From an uncultured Acidobacteriaceae bacterium (GTDB taxonomy: Bacteria > Acidobacteriota > Terriglobia > Terriglobales > Acidobacteriaceae), in assembly GCA_903911925.1 (NCBI GenBank), contig CAIWFH010000179.1:1-41768 (forward strand): a stretch of 41,768 nt of DNA. The letters are read 5' to 3'. Of the stretch, positions 24,124 to 32,873 are shown piece after piece. Numbering within the stretch: position 1 is the first letter of the stretch; each line of letters opens with the position of its first letter. Under the pieces are notes generated by a model that worked only from the letters and a program-made list of their open reading frames with translations, did not search any database and had not been told where the DNA came from. A program made the position numbers and the translations under genes.

Positions 24124-26145
24124 ATGGCATTTACCGAACAATATGACGTGGTGGTGGTGGGCGCGGGACATGCCGGGTGCGAGGCGGCCATGGCGGCGGC
24201 GCGCATGGGGATGAAGACTGCCCTGATCACCATGAACATGGACCTGATTGCGCAGATGAGCTGCAATCCGGCGATTGGCGGCGTGGCCAAGGGACACCTG
24301 GTGCGCGAGGTTGATGCCCTGGGCGGGATCATGGGTGAAGTGGCCGATGCGGTAGGCATCCAATTCCGGCTGCTGAATACATCGCGCGGGCCGGCGGTGT
24401 GGAGTCCCCGGGCGCAGTGCGACAAGCAGCTTTATCGCGTGAGGATGCGGCAGGTGCTGGAGTCGCAGGCGGGGCTGCATATCCGGCAGGCGGAGGTTGT
24501 GGACCTGGCATTGGAGGAGGGACCAGGGACTGAGGGACTAGGAACTAGGGAACAGGGAACAGCGAACAGAGACCAGGGACTGGGGACTAGGGAACGCGGA
24601 ACAGGGAACAGGGAGCGGCGGCGGGTTTTGGGGTTGAAGCTCAGGGACGGGCGGCAGCTGCTGGCTGGGGCAACGATTATTACTACGGGCACGTTTCTGA
24701 ATGGGTTGATCCACTGCGGCGAGGAGCGGTATCCGGCGGGGCGCAGCGGGGAGCCGGCTTCTGTCTTGCTGGGAGAAGCGCTGCGGGCGCTGGGCCTGCG
24801 GACTTGCAGGCTGAAGACTGGGACGCCGCCGCGGCTGGATGGGCGGACGATTCGCTGGGAGCAGTTCGAGGAGCAGCCAGGCGACGCAGAGCCTACGCCT
24901 TTCAGCTTCAGGACGAAAAAGATTGTGCAGCCGCAGATCAGTTGCCACATTGCCTTTACCACGCCGGAGACGCTGCGCATCATTCGCGAGAATGTGCACC
25001 GCTCGGCTATGTACTCGGGGCGCATTGAGGGCATCGGGCCGCGTTATTGCCCGTCGATCGAAGACAAGATCGTCAAGTTCCCCGAGAAGACGCAGCATCA
25101 GTTTTTCCTCGAACCCGAGGGACTGAACACGCACGAGGTTTACATCAACGGCATGTCGACCTCGCTGCCGATGGAGGTGCAATGGCAGATTGTGCACTCC
25201 ATTCCCGGGCTTGAGGCGGCGGAACTGCTGCGGCCGGGATATGCCATTGAATACGACAGCGTGGACGCTACGGAGCTGGATCGAACCCTGCGCGTGAAGG
25301 CCTTCACAGGGCTTTATCTTGCGGGGCAGATCAACGGAACAAGCGGCTACGAAGAGGCCGCCTGCCAGGGGATCATGGCTGGGATCAACGCGGCGCTGTG
25401 GCTGAAGGACGAACCGCCGTTCACGATGGACCGCAGCGAGGGCTATACAGGAATTCTGATCGACGACTTGATCTCGAAGGGAACGAATGAGCCTTATAGG
25501 ATGTTCACTTCGCGGGCGGAGTTCCGGCTGCATTTGCGGATCGACAACGCCGACAGAAGGCTGACGCCGCACGGACGCAGGCTGGGGCTGATTAACGATG
25601 CGGCATGGGCGGAGCACGAAGAGAAGCAGGCGCGGATGGCCGCGCTGGAACGGCTGCTTGTGACCGGCAAAGTGGATGGGGAGAGACTGGCCGGGATGGG
25701 GCTGGGCGCGCTGACTTCGACGGCTGGACTGACCTGGGCGCAACTGCTGAAGCGGCCCGAGGTGGGCATTGAAGCCGTGCTTGGGGCTATGCGCGAAGAA
25801 CTGATTGCGGATCCGCTGCTGGCGGCGTGGGCTGCGGCGCCTGACCGCGATGCGGCGGCACGGAGCGCGGCTCGCGCTGTGGAGACCGAGATCAAATTTG
25901 CCGGATATCTGGATCAGCAAAGGAAGTCGATTGACAAGCTGAAGGCGGCTGAGGCTGTTGCGATTCCTGAGTGGATGGAATACGGCGCGATCAGCGGGCT
26001 CTCGCGGGAGATGGTTGAGACGCTGGAGCGGGTGCGGCCGATTACTATCGGGCAGGCGAGCCGGATTCCCGGTGTTACGCCGGCGGCGCTGGGGCTGGTG
26101 CATGTGTCGATTCGGTTGCAGGGAGCGCGGAGGATGGCTAGTTAG
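24124..26145 (+). CDS. mnmG: tRNA uridine 5-carboxymethylaminomethyl modification enzyme MnmG (GidA), with in-frame repeat insertion
   Basis: MnmG is the FAD subunit that, with MnmE, modifies U34 of certain tRNAs. The 673-residue product has the FAD motif VVVVGAGHAGCEAAMAAARMG, the CNPAIGGVAKGHL motif, RGPAVWSPRAQCDK, RLKTGTPPRL, YCPSIEDKIVKF, and C-terminal YEEAACQGIMAGINAAL and LISKGTNEPYRMFTSRAEFRL. It starts at 24124, where the conserved N-terminus begins, with GGAG upstream; a TTG four codons earlier is less likely. Residues 133-165 are low-complexity Gly/Arg/Glu/Thr and are encoded by the GGGAACAGGGAC-type repeat. This sits between a loop (VVDLALEEG) and RRVLGLKLRDGR, where the family has a short turn. 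Confidence 0.96.
   Translation: MAFTEQYDVVVVGAGHAGCEAAMAAARMGMKTALITMNMDLIAQMSCNPAIGGVAKGHLVREVDALGGIMGEVADAVGIQFRLLNTSRGPAVWSPRAQCDKQLYRVRMRQVLESQAGLHIRQAEVVDLALEEGPGTEGLGTREQGTANRDQGLGTRERGTGNRERRRVLGLKLRDGRQLLAGATIITTGTFLNGLIHCGEERYPAGRSGEPASVLLGEALRALGLRTCRLKTGTPPRLDGRTIRWEQFEEQPGDAEPTPFSFRTKKIVQPQISCHIAFTTPETLRIIRENVHRSAMYSGRIEGIGPRYCPSIEDKIVKFPEKTQHQFFLEPEGLNTHEVYINGMSTSLPMEVQWQIVHSIPGLEAAELLRPGYAIEYDSVDATELDRTLRVKAFTGLYLAGQINGTSGYEEAACQGIMAGINAALWLKDEPPFTMDRSEGYTGILIDDLISKGTNEPYRMFTSRAEFRLHLRIDNADRRLTPHGRRLGLINDAAWAEHEEKQARMAALERLLVTGKVDGERLAGMGLGALTSTAGLTWAQLLKRPEVGIEAVLGAMREELIADPLLAAWAAAPDRDAAARSAARAVETEIKFAGYLDQQRKSIDKLKAAEAVAIPEWMEYGAISGLSREMVETLERVRPITIGQASRIPGVTPAALGLVHVSIRLQGARRMAS
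24520..24618. repeat. GGGAACAGGGAC-type tandem repeat inside mnmG
   Basis: The 99-nt block is built of units such as AGGGAACAGGGAACAG and GACCAGGGACTGGGGACTAG, twice over. It encodes 33 residues without a stop. The same family stands between genes at 10629-10677. Its length is a multiple of 3, which keeps mnmG open. Confidence 0.8.
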
Positions 26146-26149
26146 CAAG

Positions 26150-27382
26150 TCAGCGAGTGCGCAGGCGGTCGAGATTCGGCAACAGGCCGGTTAGCAGGCC
26201 GATGGCTGGGAGCCAGGCGCAGAGACGATAGACAAAGATGATGCTGGTGAGGTCGGCGATGTGGCCGAGGACCGCAGCGCCAATGCCGCCCATGCCGAAG
26301 GCGAATCCAAAGAACATACCGGAGACCAGGCCCACACGGCCGGGCATGAGTTCCTGCGCGTAGACCATGATGGCCGAGAAGGCCGAAGCAATGACAAAGC
26401 CGATGATGGCGGAGAGAATCCCGGTCCAGTGAAGATTGGCGTAGGGCAGCATCAGGGTGAAGGGCAGGACGCCGAGGATCGAGGCCCAGATGACGTACTT
26501 GGGGCCGATGCGGTCGCCGATGGGCCCGCCGAGAAAAGTGCCTGCGGCCGCCGCGCCGAGAAAGACAAACAAATGCAGCTGCGAACTGCGCATGGAAACG
26601 TGGAACCTGGTCATCAGGAAAAATGTGTAGTAGCTGGAGAGGCTGGCGAGATAAAAGTATTTTGAAAAGATGAGCGCGCCCAGTATGGCCAGCGCGCCGA
26701 TGACCTTGCGGCGGGGCAATGTATTGCCTTGCGAGACATGAGCAGGAGCGGTAATGGCGCGGCTGAGGTGGCGGCTGCGCCAGCGGCCCACTCCGGCGAG
26801 GATGAAGATTGCGGCTGCGGCGGCAAATGCGAACCAGGCCACGCCGCGCCTGCCTTGCGGCAGCACGATGAGGGCGGCGAGCAAGGGGCCGATGGCGCTA
26901 CCAGTGTTGCCGCCTACTTGAAAGAGCGACTGGGCAAGGCCATGCTGTCCGCCGGAAGCGAGGCGCGCAATGCGCGAGGACTCGGGATGGAAGACCGCCG
27001 AACCGATGCCGATGATGGCGGAAGTGACAAGCAGGAGGCTGAAGGTGGGCACAACGGCCAACAGCAGGATTCCGAGCAGAGTGAAGCACATGCCGATCAC
27101 CAGCGCATAGGGCATGGGGCGGCGGTCAGTGTAGAGGCCGATGAACGGCTGCAAGAGGCTGGCTGCAAGTTGGTAGGTGAGCGAGAGCAGTCCGATCTGG
27201 CCGAAATTGAGATTGAATGAAGCTTTGAGGATGGGATAGATGGAGGGCAGCAGCGACTGCACCATGTCATTGAGCAGGTGGCAGACGCTGACCGCGAGCA
27301 GAATGCGAATGACCACCCGGGCCGCTGCGGGAGCGGAGGAGTCGGAGACGGGTATGGAGGAAGCGGCGGCGGATTGGGGCAT
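26150..27382 (-). CDS. MFS transporter, fosmidomycin-resistance (Fsr) type
   Basis: The 410-residue product has twelve membrane segments and the Fsr subfamily motifs CHLLNDMVQSLLPSIYPILK, YTDRRPMPYALVIGM, and HPESSRIARLASGGQHGLAQSLFQVGGNTG, with GDRIGPKYVIWASI opening the second half. Fsr in E. coli exports fosmidomycin; here substrate is unproven and other small molecules are possible. The gene ends 4 bp from mnmG (convergent). A repeat palindrome separates it from the divergent cyclophilin gene. Confidence 0.9.
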   Translation of the reverse strand: MPQSAAASSIPVSDSSAPAAARVVIRILLAVSVCHLLNDMVQSLLPSIYPILKASFNLNFGQIGLLSLTYQLAASLLQPFIGLYTDRRPMPYALVIGMCFTLLGILLLAVVPTFSLLLVTSAIIGIGSAVFHPESSRIARLASGGQHGLAQSLFQVGGNTGSAIGPLLAALIVLPQGRRGVAWFAFAAAAAIFILAGVGRWRSRHLSRAITAPAHVSQGNTLPRRKVIGALAILGALIFSKYFYLASLSSYYTFFLMTRFHVSMRSSQLHLFVFLGAAAAGTFLGGPIGDRIGPKYVIWASILGVLPFTLMLPYANLHWTGILSAIIGFVIASAFSAIMVYAQELMPGRVGLVSGMFFGFAFGMGGIGAAVLGHIADLTSIIFVYRLCAWLPAIGLLTGLLPNLDRLRTR

Positions 27383-27426
27383 GAGTCCGGTTCACTTCAT
27401 GGTATTACGGCGGAGGGTGGATTTTT

Positions 27427-27465
27427 GTGGTTTCCCAGGTCTGAAAAGCCAGACCTGGGCCACCC
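27427..27465. repeat. GTGGTTTCCC...GGCCACCC palindrome
   Basis: This copy has a perfect 10-bp stem, CCCAGGTCTG/CAGACCTGGG, with a 6-nt loop, and slightly varied family ends. It lies between divergent genes, so it is not simply a terminator. Confidence 0.8.
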
Positions 27466-27527
27466 GGCATTTGCGGCGTGAATCGAGCCAGGGAAAGGCC
27501 GCCGCGCTGGCTGCTATACTGCGCCGA

Positions 27528-28286
27528 ATGAAGACATTTTTTGTTTTGCCCGTTGTTCTGGTGGCGATTGCGGTTCAGCTTGGCGCTCAAGCACCAGGCG
27601 CATCGCAAGCTTCCAAGCCCAAGACTGCTACGACAACCGCCTCGACGGCGAAGAAGACTGCCCCGGCTTCCGGACCGAGCAGCGCATTGCTGCATCCCGA
27701 GCAACTGAAAGCCAAAGCGCCCGATGTTTTCAAGGCGCGGTTCACGACCACGAAGGGCGACTTTGTGGTTGAGGTACACAGGGACTGGTCGCCGCTGGGC
27801 GCCGACCGGTTTTACAACCTGGTGAAGAGCGGATTTTTCACCAACGCGCATTTCTTTCGCGTGCTGAGGGGGTTCGTGGTGCAGTTCGGGCTCAATGCGA
27901 ATCCGGCGGTGAACAAGGTGTGGGAAGATGCGAAGATCCAGGACGATCCGGTGACGCAGACCAATGCCAAGGGCACCATTACCTTTGCGACGGCCGGCCC
28001 GAGAACACGCACCACGCAGCTGTTCATCAACGTGGGCGAGAACGGGCGATTGGACGGGATGGGCTTCTCGCCATTCGGCAAGGTGACGGAGGGCATGGAC
28101 ATGGTGGAGAAGCTCTACACCGGATACGGGGAGACGCCGAACCAGGGACGGATTCAGGCGGAAGGCAAGGCTTACCTGGACAAGAGTTTTCCGCTGTTGG
28201 ATAGCATCAAGGTGGCAAAGGTGGAGGGGTTGGTGGCTGCGGCCCCGGCTGCTAAAAAGACGGCTCCTGCGCCCGCGAAGAAGTAG
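27528..28286 (+). CDS. Cyclophilin-type peptidyl-prolyl cis-trans isomerase, exported
   Basis: The 252-residue product has a signal peptide (MKTFFVLPVVLVAIAVQLGA) and a Lys/Ala/Thr-rich linker (residues about 22-55), then a cyclophilin domain with KGDFVVEVHRDWSPLGADRFYNLV, FFRVLRGFVVQFG, GTITFATAGPRTRTTQLFINVG and LDGMGFSPFGKV. The catalytic Arg of FFRVLRGF and Gln of FVVQFG are present. The C-terminal tail is Lys/Ala/Pro-rich again. The start at 27528 is set by the signal peptide; no Shine-Dalgarno is clear. It would act on prolyl bonds in the periplasm. It converges with an FKBP gene that also has low-complexity ends. Confidence 0.93.
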   Translation: MKTFFVLPVVLVAIAVQLGAQAPGASQASKPKTATTTASTAKKTAPASGPSSALLHPEQLKAKAPDVFKARFTTTKGDFVVEVHRDWSPLGADRFYNLVKSGFFTNAHFFRVLRGFVVQFGLNANPAVNKVWEDAKIQDDPVTQTNAKGTITFATAGPRTRTTQLFINVGENGRLDGMGFSPFGKVTEGMDMVEKLYTGYGETPNQGRIQAEGKAYLDKSFPLLDSIKVAKVEGLVAAAPAAKKTAPAPAKK

Positions 28287-28338
28287 AAGGGGGGGCCATA
28301 GCGACTCGTTGCTGGCATCGCGGGCGAATCGAAGGTGG

Positions 28339-28388
28339 AGGTACCCCAAGCCTCATCCGTCGCGGGAGACGAGACCTGGGGTGCGCCT
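28339..28388. repeat. Repeat palindrome between two isomerase genes
   Basis: CCCCAAGCCTCATC pairs with GACGAGACCTGGGG at 10 of 14 positions. Its ends, GGTA.CCCC and TGGGGTGCG, are a variant of the family. It lies between convergent genes and could serve as a terminator for both. Confidence 0.6.
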
Positions 28389-28397
28389 AGTTTGGCA

Positions 28398-29339
28398 TTA
28401 CTTGGGTTGAGTTGCCGCCGGGGCTGCGGGAGTTGCCGGGGCGGGTGGCGCAGCGACTGCTGGCGGAGTGGCAGGCGCTGTTGGGTTTGCCGGAGCAGCG
28501 GCCGCAGGTGGGGCAGGCGCTGCGCCAGGTGCGCCGGGCGCAGATGGAGTGGCCGGCGACGGAGGCGCGCCGGGCGATGCAGGAGGCCTGCCGAAGGGAT
28601 TGCCGGCCGGGCGTGCGCCGGGTTGGCCTGGGGCGCCATTGGGTCCTGCGCCGGGCATGGGGCGTCCGGGAGGCATTCCACCCATGCCGCCGGGGCGGTT
28701 GGGCTGCGAGGGCATGTCGGTTACGTCTACGAGCTCAACGTCGAAAATGAGGTCGGACTTGGGAGGAATGCCGGTGTGGGCGGCATCGGGGCCGGGCCGG
28801 CCGGCCGCTCCATAAGCAAGCTGCCAGGGGATGAAGAGGCGGCGCTTTCCGCCGATTTTCATGCCGCCGAAGCCCTGGTCCCAACCGGGAATGACGCGGC
28901 CAAAGCCTTGCGGAAAGGGAATGGGCTGAGGGTCAGCGAGCTTGGGCTTGCCGTCCGCATCCAAGACCGGCTTGCCGTCTTTATCCGTAATCGGGGCGCG
29001 ATGGTCGGCGGAGGCGTCGAACTTATGGCCGTCGTCGTCGCGACCGTTGTTCCCAAACCAGCCGGTGTAAAGCACCTTGTACATCTTGTTGGGCTCGGCA
29101 TCGGCACCGGTGCCGATTTTGACTTCCTGATAGCGGAGGGAGAAGGCGATCTTTTTGGCGCCGACTACGGGAGGGATGCCCGAAGGCAGCTTGTCAATTG
29201 CGGCAGCCGTGGCTGGCTTGGCGGCGGTGGCGGCGGGCTTTGCCTTTGCTGCCGCGGGGGCAGCAGGCTTGGCAGGGGTTTGGGCGCCCACGGCAACCGA
29301 GGCGGCCACAATAAAGATCAACAGATGAGTAAGTTTCAT
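28398..29339 (-). CDS. FKBP-type peptidyl-prolyl isomerase with Pro/Ala-rich tail
   Basis: The 313-residue product has a signal peptide (MKLTHLLIFIVAASVAVGAQ), an Ala/Lys/Pro linker, and an FKBP domain (residues about 65-208): VLYTGWFGNN, PFPQGFGRVIPGWDQGFGGM, GGKRRLFIPWQLAYGAAG, IPPKSDLIFDVELVDV. An insertion at about 112-140 holds two DxDG motifs (DKDG, DADG) like calcium-loop sequences. The last 105 residues are almost only Pro, Ala, Gly and Met/Gln, a very long disordered tail. The start at 29339 is set by the signal peptide and an AGGGAG 12 nt upstream. The frame is open further back. Confidence 0.92.
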   Translation of the reverse strand: MKLTHLLIFIVAASVAVGAQTPAKPAAPAAAKAKPAATAAKPATAAAIDKLPSGIPPVVGAKKIAFSLRYQEVKIGTGADAEPNKMYKVLYTGWFGNNGRDDDGHKFDASADHRAPITDKDGKPVLDADGKPKLADPQPIPFPQGFGRVIPGWDQGFGGMKIGGKRRLFIPWQLAYGAAGRPGPDAAHTGIPPKSDLIFDVELVDVTDMPSQPNRPGGMGGMPPGRPMPGAGPNGAPGQPGARPAGNPFGRPPASPGAPPSPATPSAPGAPGAAPAPPAAAAPANPTAPATPPAVAAPPAPATPAAPAATQPK

Positions 29340-29531
29340 TGCGTTTTTAAAACTCCCTTTGGCGCTTGTTCCAACTCTAGCGGCAAGGCCGAGCAGCGAG
29401 GCGGGTGGAGACGGGCCCTGGACCGCGGCGGCTGGAAAGCGCATTGGTGTCTTGACGGAGTTTATCAGGAGGTCCCTGCATTGGGCACTTGCGCTGACGC
29501 ATGGAGCACCGAGCATGCAAGCACGGATGAA

Positions 29532-30722
29532 TCATTTGCGTTGGGCGAGCATGGCCGCCAGCAATGCGGTTCTTGGGGCCAGGTGCTCGAGTTCGATGGA
29601 TTCGTGGTGGGCGTGGGCGCCCTGGCCCACGGCTCCCATGCCGTCAAGAGTGGGAATGCCAAGAGCCGAAGTGAGATTGCCGTCGGAGGCGCCGCCGGTG
29701 GCGGCTTCGTCGAGTTGAAATCCCAAATCCGCAGCCAGCGCCCTGGCCTGCCGGTAGAGCCTAGCTGTTCCACGCGTGCGCTCCATGGGGGGACGGTCGA
29801 TGCCGCCGGTGAGGGTGAGCGTGCATCGTTTGTCGGCGGCCTTGAGACCGGCAAACTTGCTTGTGATGCGCGGGCCGTCAGCCTTGCGGGCGATGCGCAC
29901 ATCCACCTCAGCCCAGGCCTGGGCGGGGACGACGTTGCTCTTGGTGCCGCCCGCCATGACGCCGACATTCACGGTGATCCCGGGCTTGAGGCCGGTCCAG
30001 CCGGAGACGGCTTCGACGGCGCGGGCCAACTCGCGGATGGCGCTGGCGCCTTTTTCGAAATCGACGCCGGCATGCGCGGCGACGCCTTCAACCTGAATTC
30101 GCCAGTGGCCGGTTCCCTTGCGGGCGGTTTTGTAAGCTAGTCCCTGGGCTGGCTCCAGAACGAAAACCGCGGAGCACTGTGCGGCAAGCCTCTCGGTTAT
30201 GGGGCGGGAGACGGGGCTGCCAACTTCTTCGTCGGAGTTGAGAAGGAGAACGATCTCGCCGGCCGAAGAGCTTTTGAGAAGGCCGGCCTCGGAGAGGATT
30301 TCAATAGCCGCAAAGGCCATGGCTGCGCCGGCTTTCATGTCGAGGGTGCCGGGACCCCACAGGCGGCCTTCAGCGATGCGGCAGGGCATGGACTTGAGGG
30401 TGCAGAGAGGCCACACCGTATCGAGGTGGCCCAGCAGCAAAACCCGCCCCGCCGCGCCGGTTTTGGATTTGGGGCCGAAGCGGGCTTCGAGGATGTTGCC
30501 AAAGTTCCGCTGGCGGTGGAGTTTGACCCGCCCGCCAAGGTCTGCGGTGTGCGCGACGGCGAGGGCTACACAGGTATCTACAGCGGCCTTGCTGCCGGTT
30601 GGGGACTCAGCAAGAACCAGGCGGCGGGTCAGGTCGAGGATGGCGGATTGCTTGCCTCGGGCTCCGGCTAGAAGGGCGCGCATAGGGACGGGAAGATTGG
30701 ATAGGGTTGTCAATTGGAGCAC
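29532..30722 (-). CDS. M20-family metallopeptidase (carboxypeptidase G2-like)
   Basis: The 396-residue product is a two-zinc M20 peptidase. It has LLLGHLDTVWPL (zinc His and catalytic Asp), LWGPGTLDMKAG (bridging Asp), LLLNSDEEVGSP (catalytic and zinc Glu), the dimerisation domain RIQVEGVAAHAGVDFEKGASAI, and the C-terminal GAHAHHESIELE with the last zinc His. Closest in type to glutamate carboxypeptidases or desuccinylases; the substrate cannot be fixed. It starts with GTG at 30722, or TTG at 30713, where an AAAGGTG lies at a better distance. No signal peptide is seen. Confidence 0.9.
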   Translation of the reverse strand: MLQLTTLSNLPVPMRALLAGARGKQSAILDLTRRLVLAESPTGSKAAVDTCVALAVAHTADLGGRVKLHRQRNFGNILEARFGPKSKTGAAGRVLLLGHLDTVWPLCTLKSMPCRIAEGRLWGPGTLDMKAGAAMAFAAIEILSEAGLLKSSSAGEIVLLLNSDEEVGSPVSRPITERLAAQCSAVFVLEPAQGLAYKTARKGTGHWRIQVEGVAAHAGVDFEKGASAIRELARAVEAVSGWTGLKPGITVNVGVMAGGTKSNVVPAQAWAEVDVRIARKADGPRITSKFAGLKAADKRCTLTLTGGIDRPPMERTRGTARLYRQARALAADLGFQLDEAATGGASDGNLTSALGIPTLDGMGAVGQGAHAHHESIELEHLAPRTALLAAMLAQRK

Positions 30723-30836
30723 CTTTCTGTGTTACGTCAGGCCGGGCAGGAATCGATGACTCCCTGATTCTACGACTGTTAGGCATTATGGCGAGATGTG
30801 ATTCAGAGCCTCCGCGGTGGCCTATTTAGTGCAAAG

Positions 30837-30854
30837 TGTGGCGCAAATGCCACA
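30837..30854. promoter_or_regulatory. Operator-like palindrome upstream of lpxC
   Basis: Perfect arms TGTGGC and GCCACA are separated by GCAAAT, 60 nt before the lpxC start. Form and place suggest a regulator site. No T-run follows. Confidence 0.3.
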
Positions 30855-30913
30855 GTACACGGATGACCCTCAGCGTCTAATCTAGCGGAACGACCCGTTT
30901 TCAACGCCTGGAG

Positions 30914-31852
30914 TTGTATTTGCCGCAGAACGCGCACCTGGAACAGACGATTGCCGCGCCCCTGGAGTTTGCGGGCGTCGGGCTCCACTCGGGGGCCCCG
31001 GTGACCATGCGCATGCTGCCCGCACCGGCCGGCTCGGGAATTGTGTTTCGCCGCACCGATCTGGACAACTTCGAGATTCCCGCCAACGGCCGCAATGTGG
31101 CCAAGGTCAGCTACGCGACCAGCCTTATGCGGCAGGGGGTGCTGATCCAGACAACAGAGCACCTCTTGTCGGCACTGATCGGGATGGGCGTGGACAACGT
31201 GATTGTGGAAGTGGACAACCTCGAGCTGCCCATTCTGGACGGGAGCGCACTGCCTTACGTGGAAGCGTTTTTGAGCGTGGGCATCCGCACCCAGCGCCGC
31301 CGCAGGGAAACCATCCGGGTTTTGCGGGCGGTTGAAGTGCGCGAGGGAAACAAGTTTATCGGGGTTTATCCGGGCTCAGGGTACAGCGTTCAATATGCGA
31401 TCGAGTTTCCGGCGCCGATCGGGTTCCAGAGCGCGTTTGTCGACCTGGCTGCGGAGAATTACGGAGAGTTTATCGCCCCCGCGCGCACGTTCGGGTACAA
31501 GGCGGATGAGAAGCGGCTGCGGGATATGGGGCTGATCCGCGGCGCAGGCGCGGAAAACGCCATTATCCTGGGAAAAGATGGACCGGAAAACGGCCCGCTG
31601 CGCTTTGCCGACGAGTACGTGCGGCACAAGGTTCTTGACCTGATTGGCGACCTGGCTCTGGCAGGACGGCGCATCGAGGGGCACGTGGTTGCAGAGCGCG
31701 CAGGACACGCGATGCATACGGCGCTGGTGTCGCGACTGCTGAAAGACCGATCAGCGTGGGAACTGGCGCATGTGGCGGCGACGGCGCCGGAGGGCATCTC
31801 GCCCGATGTTGCAGGCGAAACGCTTGGCAGCGCGGCGCTGATGGGTGCCTGA
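30914..31852 (+). CDS. lpxC: UDP-3-O-acyl-N-acetylglucosamine deacetylase
   Basis: LpxC is the committed, zinc-dependent step of lipid A synthesis. The 312-residue product has GVGLHSGAPVTM, the zinc motif TEHLLSALIGMGVDN, and C-terminal RHKVLDLIGDLALAG with the other zinc ligands, and ERAGHAMHTALV with the catalytic His. The length is normal. The start is TTG, either at 30914 or, with GGAG at a better distance of 6 nt, at 30920. It is separate from waaA/lpxK and stands with a membrane-protein gene 122 nt downstream. Confidence 0.97.
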   Translation: MYLPQNAHLEQTIAAPLEFAGVGLHSGAPVTMRMLPAPAGSGIVFRRTDLDNFEIPANGRNVAKVSYATSLMRQGVLIQTTEHLLSALIGMGVDNVIVEVDNLELPILDGSALPYVEAFLSVGIRTQRRRRETIRVLRAVEVREGNKFIGVYPGSGYSVQYAIEFPAPIGFQSAFVDLAAENYGEFIAPARTFGYKADEKRLRDMGLIRGAGAENAIILGKDGPENGPLRFADEYVRHKVLDLIGDLALAGRRIEGHVVAERAGHAMHTALVSRLLKDRSAWELAHVAATAPEGISPDVAGETLGSAALMGA

Positions 31853-31974
31853 ACAAGCGAAGGCAAACTCAATTCAAATCGCAGGAACTCCCCTTGCCGA
31901 TTTAGAATAGCCCTACGTTCAGGATTCATTCTGCCCGGATCGCTCACGCTAAACGAGACACGAGGAAAGAACTC

Positions 31975-32646
31975 ATGGGCACCAGCGCGTCGCCGACCTT
32001 ACGTATCCCCCTTATATTGCTTGCATTGGCCGATCTGGCTCTTCTTGGAATGCGTCTTTGGCCCTGGCAGGAAGTAGTGAACCTGCCGTTGAACGGCGCC
32101 ACGGGCATCGATCCGGCGGTTTGCCTGGTGGCCTACATGGGGCTCATGTTCTGGATTGGCAACACCCGCAACCAATCGACGAAGCAGGCGCTTTCAACGG
32201 GCGCGATGCTGGGATTGCTGGGCGGGCTTCTTCTTGCCGGACGAGTGGCGTACAACGCGCAACCAGGCATTGCCAATGCGCCGCAGTCTGGAACTATCAG
32301 CAAGGGCCTTCTGGTAGCGGCTGCATTGGTATGGGGCATTGCGGGCTTCCGCAGCGCCAAGGCTGCCGGCGATGCCGCCAGCGGCATGCTTTCAGCACTG
32401 TGGAGCGGCATGACGAGCGGCCTGCTGGCCTGCGGCGCTGTGCTGATTGAGATGTACCTGGCAGCGCCCGTACCGGAAACAACCGACCCCTGGAAACTGT
32501 ACGAAGGCCTGGCTATCGGCAACTCGGCAACCCAGGCGCTGGTGCAATCGCTGAACATGGCGACGGGATTTCTGCTGCTGTGCCCTTTGGCCGCTGCCGT
32601 GCTGGGGTTGGTGTTTGGGCTGGGCGGGCAGAACGGGAAAGACTAG
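31975..32646 (+). CDS. Integral membrane protein of unknown function
   Basis: The 223-residue product is not recognised. About six hydrophobic segments are seen (for example IPLILLALADLALLGMRLW, GAMLGLLGGLLLAGRVAYN and ATGFLLLCPLAAAVLGLVFGL). Ala/Gly-rich composition suggests tight helix packing. GAGGAAAG lies 6 nt before the ATG, so the start is firm. A long perfect hairpin ends the transcript at 32874-32907. Confidence 0.8.
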   Translation: MGTSASPTLRIPLILLALADLALLGMRLWPWQEVVNLPLNGATGIDPAVCLVAYMGLMFWIGNTRNQSTKQALSTGAMLGLLGGLLLAGRVAYNAQPGIANAPQSGTISKGLLVAAALVWGIAGFRSAKAAGDAASGMLSALWSGMTSGLLACGAVLIEMYLAAPVPETTDPWKLYEGLAIGNSATQALVQSLNMATGFLLLCPLAAAVLGLVFGLGGQNGKD

Positions 32647-32686
32647 CCTGGAAAGGCTGAAATTCGCCGAAGAAGACGAAAAGCAA

Positions 32687-32811
32687 ATGCAGGTCCTTCG
32701 ACTGCGTTTGGCGCAAAGAATTTTGTCAAAATCCGCTCAGGATGAATGGGGCTATTTGAGTTTTGCCGTGCCCCATCCATTCGCTGCGCTCAGGGTCGCT
32801 CAGGATGACAA
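32687..32811. repeat. ATGCAGGTCCTTCGACT / GCTCAGGATGAC repeat
   Basis: The left part ATGCAGGTCCTTCGACTG (32687-32704) and a right part with CGCTGCGCTCAGGGTCGC then TCAGGATGAC (about 32778-32809) flank a middle that has lost order; TCAGGATGA also occurs at 32737. A more complete copy lies at 34831-34884. Confidence 0.7.
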
Positions 32812-32873
32812 TCCATTTTTATTATGCGAGTTTCAGATTTAGGACACCAGAGTAAAAAGAACTTCTGGATTTA

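Noticed and set aside
24520..24618. Phase-variation tract in mnmG
   Set aside because: Units are imperfect and of mixed length, so slipped-strand switching as in simple repeats is unlikely; an insertion is the simpler reading.
24538..26148. 536-codon open frame antisense to mnmG
   Set aside because: Arg/Pro/Gln-rich, no motif, fully overlapped by a gene with clear family motifs.
28335..30140. 601-codon open frame antisense to the FKBP and M20 genes
   Set aside because: Gly/Arg-rich at first and with no recognisable domain; the opposite strand codes for two clear enzymes.
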